A DNA stretch of 64,000 nt from Prevotella sp. P2-180. GTDB lineage: Bacteria; Bacteroidota; Bacteroidia; Bacteroidales; Bacteroidaceae. The position numbers were made by a program, and so were the translations under genes. The notes under the pieces were generated by a model. That model did not search any database. It worked only from the letters and a program-made list of their open reading frames with translations, and was not told the origin of the DNA. Where the stretch lies: NCBI RefSeq assembly GCF_002251435.1, contig NZ_NPJI01000029.1, positions 62,001 to 126,000 on the forward strand. The letters run 5' to 3'. Shown here piece by piece: positions 27,813 to 36,835 of the stretch (its first letter is position 1; each line of letters begins with the position of its first letter).

Positions 27813-28226
27813 TTAAATTTTTCCTCGGTTGTATGAGTATACGAAACCGATAATGGCAGCAAGGGCCACTCCTAAACTGTTGGCGGCAAGGTCAAGCCAG
27901 TCTCCGCTACGGCAGCCACCTGTACAGTATTCCTGTAGTAACTCAATTATTCCGCTTGTAACTATTGGGGCTGCAATGGCCATGATTGCCATTTTCTTCA
28001 TGTCAACCTTTGTGTGATTTATAAGATATTCTACCCAAATTACTATGCCAGTAAATCCATACATCACGATGTGTGTCCACTTGTCAATGAATGGAATATC
28101 TCCCATTGGAGTCTCAGGGACGTTCATAAATGAAAGAAAAAATATCATAGCCCAACAAGCTAATGAAACTGGGTATTTCCTTGGGCTAAAACTTAAAAAT
28201 CTTACAAATTGTATCTGTTTTTGCAT
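27813..28226 (-). CDS. VanZ-family membrane protein
   Basis: This 137-residue membrane protein has about four hydrophobic segments and the VanZ family pattern: 'IDKWTHIVMYGFTGIVIWVE' in the middle, then 'SGIIELLQEYCTGGCRSGDW' and 'DLAANSLGVALAAIIG'. VanZ itself gives low-level teicoplanin resistance by an unknown route, but most homologues like this one are chromosomal and of unknown function, so no resistance is implied. It is divergent from the first NSS transporter, and the two promoter regions overlap. Confidence 0.85.
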   Translation of the reverse strand: MQKQIQFVRFLSFSPRKYPVSLACWAMIFFLSFMNVPETPMGDIPFIDKWTHIVMYGFTGIVIWVEYLINHTKVDMKKMAIMAIAAPIVTSGIIELLQEYCTGGCRSGDWLDLAANSLGVALAAIIGFVYSYNRGKI

Positions 28227-28246
28227 ATTTCTTTATGTTTTGAGTG

Positions 28247-28277
28247 CAAAATTAAGAAATTATTTATACTTTTGCAA
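28247..28277 (-). promoter_or_regulatory. VanZ gene promoter
   Basis: On the minus strand TTG (28275-28277), 20 bp, then TAATTTTG (28247-28254) match the promoter form. The leader to the start codon at 28226 is about 15 nt. It overlaps the opposed NSS promoter. Confidence 0.6.
28267..28274 (+). promoter_or_regulatory. First NSS transporter promoter -7 element
   Basis: TACTTTTG, 24 bp before the ATG at 28299. A TTTG at 28239-28242 is 24 bp upstream, longer than the usual spacer. It lies inside the spacer of the opposed VanZ promoter. Confidence 0.5.
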
Positions 28278-28298
28278 GCAAATTAAAGAAAAATATTA

Positions 28299-29660
28299 AT
28301 GGCACAGTTAGAAAGAGCAAATTTTGGAAGCAAATTAGGTATTATACTTGCAACGGCGGGTTCAGCGGTTGGCCTTGGCAATGTATGGCGTTTCCCATAT
28401 ATGGCAGGTGAGAATGGAGGAGCCGTGTTTATCATTCTTTATGTCATTTGTGTATTGTTGCTTGGTCTTCCATGTATGATAAGTGAATTTATTATCGGTC
28501 GGCATGCAAGGTCAAATACTGCGCGGGCATATAGAAAGATGTCTAATGGGGGACCTTGGACTGTTATTGGATATCTAAGTGTTCTGACCGGCTTTCTGAT
28601 TACGGGCTATTATGCTGTAGTGTCCGGATGGTGTCTTCAGTATATCTATGCATCTTTATTAGGTCGTCTTCATGGTGATCCACAATATATAAGGCAGTAT
28701 TTTTCCACATTTTCCACCGATGCTTGGAAACCTGTTCTTTGGACAGTGATCATTCTTGTCATGACACATGTAATCGTTCGCCACGGCATTCGAGATGGTA
28801 TAGAACGTGCCTCGAAAATGCTCATGCCTACGCTGTTTATCCTTCTCCTTGTCATTGTGGTGGCCTCATGTCTTTTGCCAGGTGCTGGAGCAGGCATCGA
28901 GTTTCTTTTCAACCCCGATTTCTCCAAGCTTACTCCCGACGTGTTTCTTGGAGCCCTTGGTCAGTCATTCTATTCCCTTAGCATTGGTATGGGTTGCATT
29001 TGCACTTTTGCTTCGTACTACAGTCGACATACCAATCTTTCCAATACTGCCATTCAGATAGGCATCATTGATTCTGTTGTGGCAGTGCTTGCCGGTTTGA
29101 TGATATTTCCGGCAGCTTTCAGTGTTGGCGTAAGTCCCGACTCGGGTCCTTCGCTCATCTTTATCACTCTTCCCAATGTTTTCAACCAGGCATTTTCTAC
29201 CATGCCCATAGTGGGATATGTTGTGGCATTAATGTTCTATTCGCTGCTGTCTTTGGCAGCTCTTACTTCGCTCATCTCCCTACATGAAGTAAGCACAGCT
29301 TTTTTTCAGGAGGAGCTACATGTCACCCGTAACATGGCGGCTCTTATTGTTACCGTGAGTTGTTGTCTGATGGGCACTTTCTGTTCTCTGTCACTTGGTG
29401 GCGTGGAGAGTCTTTCGTTTCTCGGAAAGACGTTGTTTGATATTTTCGATTTTGTTACCGGACAGGTGTTTCTTCCATTGTGTGGTTTCTTCACATGTCT
29501 GTTTGTAGGCTGGTTTATGCCTCATAAGGTGGTTAGGGACGAGTTCACCAACAATGGCACACTTCGCGGACGTTTCTTTTCCGTATATTTGTTTTTCATA
29601 AAATATGTTTGTCCGTTGTTCATTCTCTTAATCTTTATGCACCAGTTTGGGGTGATATGA
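28299..29660 (+). CDS. Neurotransmitter:sodium symporter (NSS) family transporter, copy 1
   Basis: This 453-residue LeuT-fold transporter is expected to import amino acids or related amines using the sodium gradient. The first helix carries the family signature GSAVGLGNVWRFPYMAG, whose unwound part binds sodium and substrate. The later helix with SLSIGMGCICTFASY and the segment SLAALTSLISLHEV match helices 6 and 8. About eleven membrane segments are visible, a count typical of bacterial NSS proteins lacking helix 12. A second copy follows 31 bp later on the same strand. The substrate is not known; tyrosine or tryptophan transport (TnaT/Tyt1) occurs in relatives. Confidence 0.92.
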   Translation: MAQLERANFGSKLGIILATAGSAVGLGNVWRFPYMAGENGGAVFIILYVICVLLLGLPCMISEFIIGRHARSNTARAYRKMSNGGPWTVIGYLSVLTGFLITGYYAVVSGWCLQYIYASLLGRLHGDPQYIRQYFSTFSTDAWKPVLWTVIILVMTHVIVRHGIRDGIERASKMLMPTLFILLLVIVVASCLLPGAGAGIEFLFNPDFSKLTPDVFLGALGQSFYSLSIGMGCICTFASYYSRHTNLSNTAIQIGIIDSVVAVLAGLMIFPAAFSVGVSPDSGPSLIFITLPNVFNQAFSTMPIVGYVVALMFYSLLSLAALTSLISLHEVSTAFFQEELHVTRNMAALIVTVSCCLMGTFCSLSLGGVESLSFLGKTLFDIFDFVTGQVFLPLCGFFTCLFVGWFMPHKVVRDEFTNNGTLRGRFFSVYLFFIKYVCPLFILLIFMHQFGVI

Positions 29661-29691
29661 GTGAGGAGTGAGAATAGTAAAAGTATATATT

Positions 29692-31041
29692 ATGCGCGAT
29701 AGTTTTGGTTCAAAAATTGGTCTTGTCTTGGCTACGGCTGGTTCTGCTGTCGGTCTTGGCAATGTGTGGCGTTTCCCGTTTATGGCTGGTCAGAATGGTG
29801 GTGCCGCATTTATTATCATCTATATTTTTTTCATTGTCATACTCGGTGTGCCTGGTATGGTGAGCGAATTTATTGTGGGGCGTCATGCAGGAACCAATGC
29901 CGCTCGTGCTTATTCTCGTCTGTCAACTGGTCGTCAGTGGAAACATGTAGGAGTTATGGGCATTGTCACTTCTACCATCATTTTGGGTTTCTATGCTGTA
30001 GTGGCAGGTTGGTGTCTCAATTACCTCTTTGTATCCATTGGAGGTGATATAGGGGGCGATGCGTCGTCAGTTAGGCAGTATTTCGTTCAGTTCTCTTCAA
30101 GTCCTGTTAGTCCAGTCCTGTGGGGATTGACGTTTATAGTCCTCACCCATCTTGTAATTGTTCGTGGCATACGCAGTGGCATTGAGAAGTTCTCAAAGCT
30201 GATGATGCCTACAATGTTTGTTCTCTTGATTGTACTTGTGGTAGCCTCTTGCATGCTTCCAGGCTCTATGAAAGGAGTGACGTTTCTTCTCAACCCCAAC
30301 TTCTCTAAGGTTGACGGTCATGTGTTCCTTGCCGCCCTTGGTCAGGCATTTTTTTCACTTAGTCTTGGTACAGCATGCCTTTGTACCTATTCATCATATT
30401 TCAGCCGTAGCACCAATCTTGTCCGTTCAGCTGTTCAGATAGCATTCATTGATACATTGGTTGCCATTCTTGCCGGTCTGATGATATTTCCAGCCGCATT
30501 TAGTGTGGGTATTAATCCTGACTCTGGCCCGTCGCTCATTTTCATCACCCTTCCTTGTGTGTTTCATGAAGCCTTTGCCGGCATGCCGGTTTTAGGTTAT
30601 GTCACGTCAATCTTGTTTTATGCGCTATTGTCGTTGGCTGCTCTTACGTCCACCATTTCCATGCATGAGATAGGTACTGCCTTTTTTCATGAGGAATTGA
30701 ATAAGTCGAGAAAGACAGCGGCATGCTATGTGTCTGCCTTAGCCGCCGTCATCTGCATCGTCAGTTCTTTTTCGGTGGGTTATATGCCAGGATTGCAATT
30801 GTTTGGGATGAGTATGATGGACTGTTTTGATAAGCTTACCGCCCAACTGCTTCTGCCTTTGGGCGGTTTCCTCACTTGCATATATATAGGTTGGTTTGCC
30901 TCCTTCCCTCGTGTATACGAAGAGTTCACCAACGATTCCACCGTCAACCGTTCTCTTTTCCGTGTATATCTCTTCCTTGTTCGCTATGTCTGTCCTACAT
31001 TCATTTTAGCCATTTTTCTCGACCAGTTTGGGCTGTTGTGA
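29692..31041 (+). CDS. NSS family transporter, copy 2 (tandem paralogue)
   Basis: This 449-residue paralogue of the preceding gene is similar over its whole length. It keeps GSAVGLGNVWRFPFMAG in helix 1, SLSLGTACLCTYSSY in helix 6 and SLAALTSTISMHEIG in helix 8. The start is taken as ATG 29692 (MRDSFGSKIG), which aligns with the other copy's opening (NFGSKLG); the upstream in-frame GTG would add eight unmatched residues. It is 31 bp behind copy 1, so a shared transcript is likely. The substrate-site differences (for example ICTFASY versus LCTYSSY) suggest the copies could differ in substrate. Its stop faces the convergent esterase gene across about 50 bp. Confidence 0.91.
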   Translation: MRDSFGSKIGLVLATAGSAVGLGNVWRFPFMAGQNGGAAFIIIYIFFIVILGVPGMVSEFIVGRHAGTNAARAYSRLSTGRQWKHVGVMGIVTSTIILGFYAVVAGWCLNYLFVSIGGDIGGDASSVRQYFVQFSSSPVSPVLWGLTFIVLTHLVIVRGIRSGIEKFSKLMMPTMFVLLIVLVVASCMLPGSMKGVTFLLNPNFSKVDGHVFLAALGQAFFSLSLGTACLCTYSSYFSRSTNLVRSAVQIAFIDTLVAILAGLMIFPAAFSVGINPDSGPSLIFITLPCVFHEAFAGMPVLGYVTSILFYALLSLAALTSTISMHEIGTAFFHEELNKSRKTAACYVSALAAVICIVSSFSVGYMPGLQLFGMSMMDCFDKLTAQLLLPLGGFLTCIYIGWFASFPRVYEEFTNDSTVNRSLFRVYLFLVRYVCPTFILAIFLDQFGLL

Positions 31042-31091
31042 GAGGGTTGAAGGAAGAGATATCACTTAATGAGGGAAAGTTGAGTTTGTTA

Positions 31092-32315
<1,224 letters not shown>

Positions 32316-32339
32316 TCAATAATTTTTGTTTATTCCGCG

Positions 32340-32370
32340 CAAAGATAGTGAAAATACACAAAATACGCAA
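32340..32370 (-). promoter_or_regulatory. Esterase promoter
   Basis: On the minus strand TTG (32368-32370), 20 bp, then TATCTTTG (32340-32347) match the -33/-7 form, with a leader of about 42 nt. The -33 element falls within the left half of the palindrome at 32351-32407. Confidence 0.65.
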
Positions 32371-32407
32371 CCTTGTGTAACACAACCTTGTGTATTTTGT
32401 GTATTTT
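32351..32407. repeat. 57-bp palindrome over the esterase promoter
   Basis: Perfect 16-bp arms (32351-32366 and 32392-32407, AAAATACACAAAATAC and its complement) enclose a second short dyad (TTGTGT/ACACAA). A 12-bp direct repeat CAACCTTGTGTA lies at 32368-32379 and 32383-32394. There is no T-run directly after the arms on the esterase strand, so it looks more like an operator or cruciform than an ordinary terminator. A terminator function for radC, which ends 93 bp upstream, remains possible. Confidence 0.6.
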
Positions 32408-32499
32408 TAACGTAGTCGGTAGTTTATCTTTAAATAATGTAGAGTGTAGAGTCCTAACGACATCTGTCTGAAATCTATAAATAAATGAGAGAAGAATGC

Positions 32500-33189
32500 C
32501 TACAGCTTTCCTTCTTCGTGGTAGGAGTAGTATCGGCCGTCGGTGATGATGAGATGGTCGAGGAAGAAGATGCGCATGAGCTTTGAGGCTTCTTTTATGC
32601 GTTGGGTTAGACGGTCGTCGTCGCCGCTGGGACGCGGATTGTTGCTCGGATGGTTGTGACAAAGGGCAAGTACAGTGGCATTGGAAAGCAGTGCTTGCTT
32701 CATGATTACACGCACGTCGACGGCTGTCTCGCTTATTCCTCCGTGGGAGATGCGCAATTTCTTTATGAGCCGGAAGTTCTGGTTCATGAGCAGAATCCAG
32801 GCTTCCTCCACGTCGAGGTCCTGCATGATCGGATGCATGTGCTCGTAGATGGCCATGGCAGAGCTTAGGTCTGGACGTTCTTCCGCCTTTTCCAGTTGCC
32901 GGCGCTTGCCAAACTCGCAGGCTGCAAGTATGGTAATGGCCTTTGCTGGTCCCACGCCTTTGTATTCACACAATTCGGCAATGGTTTTCTTTCCGAGTGT
33001 GTTTAGGTTGTTGTTGCAGTCGCCTAACAGGCGTTTCATAAGTGCCACTGCACTTTCCTCTTGCGATCCGGAGCCAATGAGGATGGCGAGCAATTCTGCG
33101 TTGCTGAGGGCTTCTGCCCCCAGGCGTTCGAGTTTTTCCCGGGGCATGTCAGCCTCATCCCAGTCTTTTATGGTAAGTCGTCTTTCCAT
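32500..33189 (-). CDS. radC: RadC/JAB-domain protein
   Basis: This 229-residue RadC-family protein has an N-terminal helix-hairpin-helix-like region (GVGPAKAITILAACEFGKRR) and a C-terminal JAB/MPN metal domain with the JAMM motif HNHPSNNPRPSGDD. Despite the gene name its role in repair is doubtful; relatives are often carried on mobile elements. This chromosomal copy begins with MERRLTIKDWDEADMPREKL, the standard RadC opening. It follows the GT2 gene by 15 bp on the same strand. A biochemical function is not established for the family. Confidence 0.93.
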   Translation of the reverse strand: MERRLTIKDWDEADMPREKLERLGAEALSNAELLAILIGSGSQEESAVALMKRLLGDCNNNLNTLGKKTIAELCEYKGVGPAKAITILAACEFGKRRQLEKAEERPDLSSAMAIYEHMHPIMQDLDVEEAWILLMNQNFRLIKKLRISHGGISETAVDVRVIMKQALLSNATVLALCHNHPSNNPRPSGDDDRLTQRIKEASKLMRIFFLDHLIITDGRYYSYHEEGKL

Positions 33190-33204
33190 GTGTCTGTCTT
33201 ATAA

Positions 33205-34251
33205 TTATTCGTAGAACGACTTTTCGAAAGCCTGGAATATGTCTTTTTTCAGCACACAGCGTTTCCACCATGCCTCTATGAATCCAAATCCGTAGCCCAT
33301 AAGTTGCACGAAGGCTGCTCCAATGGAGATGAATCCGATGGGCAGTGAGCGGTTTATTATGGCGGAGTGGGTGAAGATGAGCAGTGAGTAAAGTATGATG
33401 GGGGCTAACGATGCAATCACGAACCAGTACCAAGAGTAGAAGTGTTCGGGATTGCCGTATACCATCATGATTCGTCCGAAGCATGCCATAAGGAATAGTA
33501 GGATGACTCCTACGGTGAATACCATTGGCAGCATATGTACCAGCTTTAGAGAGTCGGGGTATAGCTTATAAAGGTTTATTCTCGCTATTCCGCTGTTGTA
33601 CACCTGTCGGAAGAACTTCTTCATGTCGGTGCGTCTTTTGTGCCACACCCATGCATCGGGAAACAGGCGGCAGTGGTATCCGGCCTTGAATATACGTATA
33701 GAGAAGTCTATGTCTTCTCCGAATCGCATTTTCGAGAATCCTCCGAGGCGGAGGTATACATCACGTCTGATGCCCATGTTGAACGAGCGCGGATAGAATT
33801 TGTCGAGTTTCTTTTTGCCTCCCCTAATGCCGCCGGTGGTGAAAAAGCTCGTCATGGAGTAGTTGATGGCTTTTTGCGTTTCGCTGAATGACTCGTGAGC
33901 CTGGTCTGGTCCTCCGAAAGCGTCGCAAGGTTTTTTGCGCAGCTCGTCGTCCACGGCCTTCAAGTAGTTTTCAGGCAGTACCACATCGGAGTCGAGTACA
34001 ATGAGGTATTCTCCCTTTGCCCGTTCTGCTCCATAGTTTCTGCTTTGTCCAGGTCCAGAGTTTTTCTTTGCAAAATATTTTAGGTCGAGTTTCCCGTGAT
34101 ATTTATCACATACGTCTTTGCATGTTTTTTCCGAGCCGTCTTCCACGACCACTACCTCAAAGTCTCTCACTGTCTGCTGGCAGAGGCTCTCAAGTAGCTC
34201 GTCGACTTCGTCGGGACGGTTGAATACAGGGACAATGATGGAGTAGGTCAT
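33205..34251 (-). CDS. Membrane-anchored family 2 glycosyltransferase
   Basis: This 348-residue glycosyltransferase has a GT-A fold at its N-terminus (MTYSIIVPVFNRPDEVDEL), the nucleotide-sugar DxD-type motif in VLDSDVVLPENY, and the acceptor-side block 'GGFSKMRFGEDIDFSIR' near residue 190. The C-terminal 110 residues contain three or four hydrophobic segments (MVFTVGVILLFLMACFG, SWYWFVIASLAPIILYSLLI). It would transfer a sugar to a lipid carrier or envelope glycan at the inner membrane. The start is set at ATG 34251; the upstream extension only translates the GAATGAA repeat. It sits downstream of efp and 15 bp ahead of radC. Donor and acceptor are unknown. Confidence 0.88.
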   Translation of the reverse strand: MTYSIIVPVFNRPDEVDELLESLCQQTVRDFEVVVVEDGSEKTCKDVCDKYHGKLDLKYFAKKNSGPGQSRNYGAERAKGEYLIVLDSDVVLPENYLKAVDDELRKKPCDAFGGPDQAHESFSETQKAINYSMTSFFTTGGIRGGKKKLDKFYPRSFNMGIRRDVYLRLGGFSKMRFGEDIDFSIRIFKAGYHCRLFPDAWVWHKRRTDMKKFFRQVYNSGIARINLYKLYPDSLKLVHMLPMVFTVGVILLFLMACFGRIMMVYGNPEHFYSWYWFVIASLAPIILYSLLIFTHSAIINRSLPIGFISIGAAFVQLMGYGFGFIEAWWKRCVLKKDIFQAFEKSFYE

Positions 34252-34260
34252 AGTATATAA

Positions 34261-34358
34261 ATGAAGAATGAAGAATGAAGAATGAAGAGTGAAGAATGGG
34301 CTACGCACAGTCTGCGTTTATCTTATTCTTCACTCTTCATTCTTCATTTTTCATTTTT
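34261..34358. repeat. GAATGAA direct repeats with a 23-bp perfect inverted repeat
   Basis: Several GAATGAA units in tandem (34261-34298) are mirrored by their complement (34325-34358). The strongest pairing is a perfect 23-bp arm at 34275-34297 with 34325-34347, loop 27 nt. It lies between the efp stop and the GT2 start, both minus strand. It may terminate efp transcription, since the minus strand continues into mixed sequence without a long T-run, or be a mobile intergenic repeat. Confidence 0.7.
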
Positions 34359-34364
34359 AATATT

Positions 34365-34931
34365 TTATTCCTTTACTCTTTGGAGATAGCTTCCGTCACG
34401 AGTGTCAACCTGAATGAGGTCGCCTTCGTTGATGAAGAGAGGAACGCGTATTTCAACACCTGTTTCCAGTGTGGCAGGCTTTGTGGCATTGGTAGCGGTG
34501 TCACCTTTCAGTCCTGGTTCGCTATGTGTAACGCGGAGGTAAGTTTTTACAGGCATTTCTGCATAGAGGATAGTGCCGTCGGTGGTATCGGTTACAACTT
34601 CCACGATGTCGCTTTCCTTCATGAACTCGTGTCCGATAACGAGGTCGTTGGCAATAGGAATCTGCTCAAAAGTCTCCTGATTCATGAAGATACGTCCTGT
34701 AGCATCCTCATAGAGATACTGGTATGGGCGACGCTCAATGATTACATCTTCCAGTTTGAATCCAACCTGGAATGTACGGTCGAGTACGCGTCCGTCGGTC
34801 ACGTTCTTCAGTTTGGTGTTCATTACGGTGTTACCTTTACCTGGCTTTCTGTGCTGGAAATCGATGCAAACCCAGATGCCGCCATCCATACGGATTGCTG
34901 TTCCTTTCTTAATGTCTTGTGAATTAATCAT
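34365..34931 (-). CDS. efp: Translation elongation factor P
   Basis: EF-P (188 residues) relieves ribosome stalling at polyproline. The three beta-barrel domains are as expected, and the loop that reaches the peptidyl-transferase centre reads HRKPGKGNT with Lys32 at the position modified in E. coli (Lys34). The C-terminal signature VPLFINEGDLIQVDTRDGSY is present. No EpmA/EpmB-type modification gene is in the window. It is divergent from rpmH and its promoter is visible at 34969. Confidence 0.97.
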   Translation of the reverse strand: MINSQDIKKGTAIRMDGGIWVCIDFQHRKPGKGNTVMNTKLKNVTDGRVLDRTFQVGFKLEDVIIERRPYQYLYEDATGRIFMNQETFEQIPIANDLVIGHEFMKESDIVEVVTDTTDGTILYAEMPVKTYLRVTHSEPGLKGDTATNATKPATLETGVEIRVPLFINEGDLIQVDTRDGSYLQRVKE

Positions 34932-34968
34932 ATACTTTATATAACTATTATATTTTGAATTTACGGTC

Positions 34969-34976
34969 CAAAATTA
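34969..34976 (-). promoter_or_regulatory. efp promoter -7 element
   Basis: The minus strand reads TAATTTTG, 38 bp ahead of the efp start. A TTTG (35000-35003, minus) is present with a 23-bp spacer, slightly long. Confidence 0.5.
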
Positions 34977-35058
34977 CGCATTTTTTGCGTTTTCGGGTGC
35001 AAAGTTACTGATTTTCTCGAAAAAAACATAAAAGTTTTAGCTAAAATTCATTTATTTC

Positions 35059-35089
35059 TTGGTTATTTCGAAAATTATGAGTACTTTTG
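35059..35089 (+). promoter_or_regulatory. rpmH promoter
   Basis: TTG at 35059-35061, 20 bp, then TACTTTTG at 35082-35089. The leader to the rpmH ATG at 35136 is about 40 nt. Confidence 0.75.
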
Positions 35090-35135
35090 CAGCCCAAAAG
35101 GATAGAAATAACAAAAAATTAAATAGTTTATAGCA

Positions 35136-35291
35136 ATGAAAAGAACATTTCAGCCACACAACAGAAGAAGAGTGAACAAGCACGGCTTCCGCGAGAGAAT
35201 GGCTACAAAGAACGGACGTCGAGTATTGGCTTCTCGTCGTGCCAAGGGCCGTAAGAAGTTAACCGTTTCTGACGAGCATCACGGAAAGTAA
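35136..35291 (+). CDS. rpmH: 50S ribosomal protein L34
   Basis: This 51-residue, highly basic protein is L34 of the large ribosomal subunit. It begins [20 protein letters not shown] and contains the family block [21 protein letters not shown] short tail, [10 protein letters not shown], is of the Bacteroidota type. It has its own promoter, diverges from efp and is followed by a terminator, so it is a single-gene unit. In Bacteroidota rpmH is not linked with dnaA and rnpA as in Gram-positives, so no replication origin is implied. Confidence 0.97.
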   Translation: MKRTFQPHNRRRVNKHGFRERMATKNGRRVLASRRAKGRKKLTVSDEHHGK

Positions 35292-35332
35292 TTTCCCTTT
35301 ATCCGTCAGAGCTACTGACGTTGAATCGAAAA

Positions 35333-35367
35333 AAAAGGCGAGGAGCGATCCCCGCCTTCTTTTTTTA
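35333..35367 (+). terminator. Rho-independent terminator after rpmH
   Basis: The stem AAGGCGAGG / CCCCGCCTT (one A-C mismatch, 6-nt loop) is preceded by an A-run and followed by CTTTTTTT, 40 bp after rpmH. Confidence 0.8.
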
Positions 35368-35473
35368 TTGCCATATCCAGAGGCTCAAGTCGCTCCACGC
35401 TCCTCACTCGCCGCTCCTCTCTCCACATTTCTCACTACTCTCTCATCTATAAATATAATAAGGTGTAAAGTTG

Positions 35474-36199
35474 CTATGAATAAACAGAGCGTAACACTTC
35501 AAGCGACTTCAATTCGGGAAAATCTGGTAGGTGGAGGCGATAGTATGCTACGAGAACATCAAGGAGTCTGTTGCGCTGAGAGCGTGTGAGATGAAAGAGG
35601 TGCATGGTGCGGTAGTTCATTCTCATCATGGTACTTACTATTGCCGATTCTCTGATGTCGAGGAAATCGTGGTGGGGAGGAATGGTATTGACGAACGTGC
35701 TGCCTATGAGGTCGAAGAAGCAGCCTTCGGTATAATGGTCAAGGTTGGGCATGAAGCCTAAGAACAGCGTTAGTCGCAGCAAGAACACTATATGGAAATT
35801 GGCAACGTTATTGTCGGTAAGGTCAAACCATTTTATGCTGTCAGAAATGAAATTGAAGAGAGAGGCATTGTCTTGTTCTCCTTTTAAGGCATGATAGAGG
35901 AAATCGGAAATAAACAATGCGACGGTAGCTTTCTCAGGCCTGAACGGTATGGAAGTGAAAGCGTAAGACATGGAAGCCTCCCTCAGTTTCTGTAGCCCCT
36001 GTCGCTGTTTCATGTCGGCTTCGATGTCAAGCAGTGTGAGCGGTGTGAAAATACTTTTCGGAAATTTCGATTTTTTTCCTGTAGAAACGTTTACCGCCAC
36101 TGCCATCCTTCCCATGTCGAGTGTGAAGAGGTCGACAATGAGACGGTTGTCGGTGTACTTAAACGAATTCAGCACCACTGCCTTTGTCTTTATTAGCAT
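35474..36199 (-). CDS. recO: DNA repair protein RecO
   Basis: RecO loads RecA onto SSB-coated DNA in the RecFOR pathway. The 241-residue protein starts with the RecO OB-fold (MLIKTKAVVLNSFKYTDNRL, then FTLDMGRMAVAV) and continues as the helical C-terminal domain (LFLGFMPNLDHY). The four-cysteine zinc site of some RecO proteins is not seen. The gene is divergent from tRNA-Glu-rpsT and converges on rpmH, with about 180 bp between the two stop codons holding the rpmH terminator and otherwise C/T-rich sequence. Confidence 0.93.
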   Translation of the reverse strand: MLIKTKAVVLNSFKYTDNRLIVDLFTLDMGRMAVAVNVSTGKKSKFPKSIFTPLTLLDIEADMKQRQGLQKLREASMSYAFTSIPFRPEKATVALFISDFLYHALKGEQDNASLFNFISDSIKWFDLTDNNVANFHIVFLLRLTLFLGFMPNLDHYTEGCFFDLIGSTFVNTIPPHHDFLDIRESAIVSTMMRMNYRTMHLFHLTRSQRNRLLDVLVAYYRLHLPDFPELKSLEVLRSVYS

Positions 36200-36223
36200 A
36201 ACGATTTATCTTGGTTTTTGCTG

Positions 36224-36231
36224 CAAAGATA
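36224..36231 (-). promoter_or_regulatory. recO promoter -7 element
   Basis: The minus strand reads TATCTTTG, 25 bp before the recO start. No clear -33 element is seen. Confidence 0.5.
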
Positions 36232-36302
36232 GGTAAAAAACGACATTTTAGAGCAGCGTAAGCAGAAAAATAAGATAAAAAATGAATTTTTTCGAGAAAA
36301 TA

Positions 36303-36334
36303 TTTGGAGGAATGAAATAAAAGCCGTAACTTTG
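36303..36334 (+). promoter_or_regulatory. Promoter of tRNA-Glu and rpsT
   Basis: TTTG at 36303-36306, 20 bp, then TAACTTTG at 36327-36334. The tRNA begins 20 bp downstream. Confidence 0.8.
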
Positions 36335-36353
36335 CACCCGCAAAACGAGACAC

Positions 36354-36425
36354 GGTCCCTTCGTCTATCGGTTAGGACGAGAGATTTTCATTCTCTAAAG
36401 AGGAGTTCGACTCTCCTAGGGACTA
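36354..36425 (+). tRNA. tRNA-Glu (anticodon TTC)
   Basis: A full cloverleaf folds: acceptor GGTCCCT/AGGGACT, D-stem GTCT/GGAC, anticodon stem AGAGA/TCTCT with loop TTTTCAT and anticodon TTC, and T-stem AGGAG/CTCCT. The discriminator base is A, and CCA is not encoded. No terminator separates it from rpsT 27 bp downstream. Confidence 0.96.
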
Positions 36426-36452
36426 CAAAATAAAAAAAGAATAAATAACAAG

Positions 36453-36707
36453 ATGGCAAATCACAAATCATCAATTAAGAGAATCCGTCAGGACAAGAAG
36501 AGGACTCTGCATAACAAGTATTATGCAAAGACGATGCGCAACGCCGTTCGCAAGTTGCGTGCTATCACAGACAAGGAAGAGGCTGTGAAGTTGTATCCGA
36601 GTGTACAGAAGATGTTGGACAAGTTGTCTAAGACAAACATCATCCACAAGAACAAGGCAGCGAACATCAAGTCAAGCCTTGCTTTGCACATCAACAAGCT
36701 GGGATAA
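36453..36707 (+). CDS. rpsT: 30S ribosomal protein S20
   Basis: S20 (84 residues) is a primary 16S rRNA-binding protein of the small subunit. The sequence is basic and helical, opening [20 protein letters not shown] with the family ending '[20 protein letters not shown]'. It begins 27 bp after tRNA-Glu with no terminator or promoter between, so both should come from one transcript, and tRNA 3' processing would free the rpsT mRNA. A strong terminator follows. Confidence 0.97.
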   Translation: MANHKSSIKRIRQDKKRTLHNKYYAKTMRNAVRKLRAITDKEEAVKLYPSVQKMLDKLSKTNIIHKNKAANIKSSLALHINKLG

Positions 36708-36731
36708 TCAAAACTACAACAAGAATACAAG

Positions 36732-36765
36732 ACAGGTTGCTTTCAATTGAAGGCAACCTGTTTTT
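36732..36765 (+). terminator. Rho-independent terminator after rpsT
   Basis: Perfect 9-bp stem ACAGGTTGC (36732-36740) with GCAACCTGT (36753-36761), with a loop that is itself nearly palindromic, then TTTTT. Confidence 0.9.
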
Positions 36766-36835
36766 GTATGTCGTGACATTAACTCATTTTTATAAAAAAA
36801 GACCTTAAATATTTCTCTATTTCAGAATTTTATTG

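Noticed and set aside
34261..34298. Possible CRISPR-like direct repeats
   Set aside because: The units are 6-7 bp with no spacers; they form one inverted repeat rather than an array.
34252..34308. N-terminal extension of the GT2 gene (19 residues)
   Set aside because: It translates only the GAATGAA repeat (FFTLHSSFFILH), whereas glycosyltransferase homology begins at MTYSIIVPVFN.
34296..34922. Plus-strand open frame of 208 codons opposite efp
   Set aside because: It is antisense to a clear efp gene and starts in the repeat; no domain or start signal supports it.
35368..35473. A short gene in the C/T-rich stretch between rpmH and recO
   Set aside because: Low-complexity sequence with no start signal; it appears to be a non-coding gap after the rpmH terminator.
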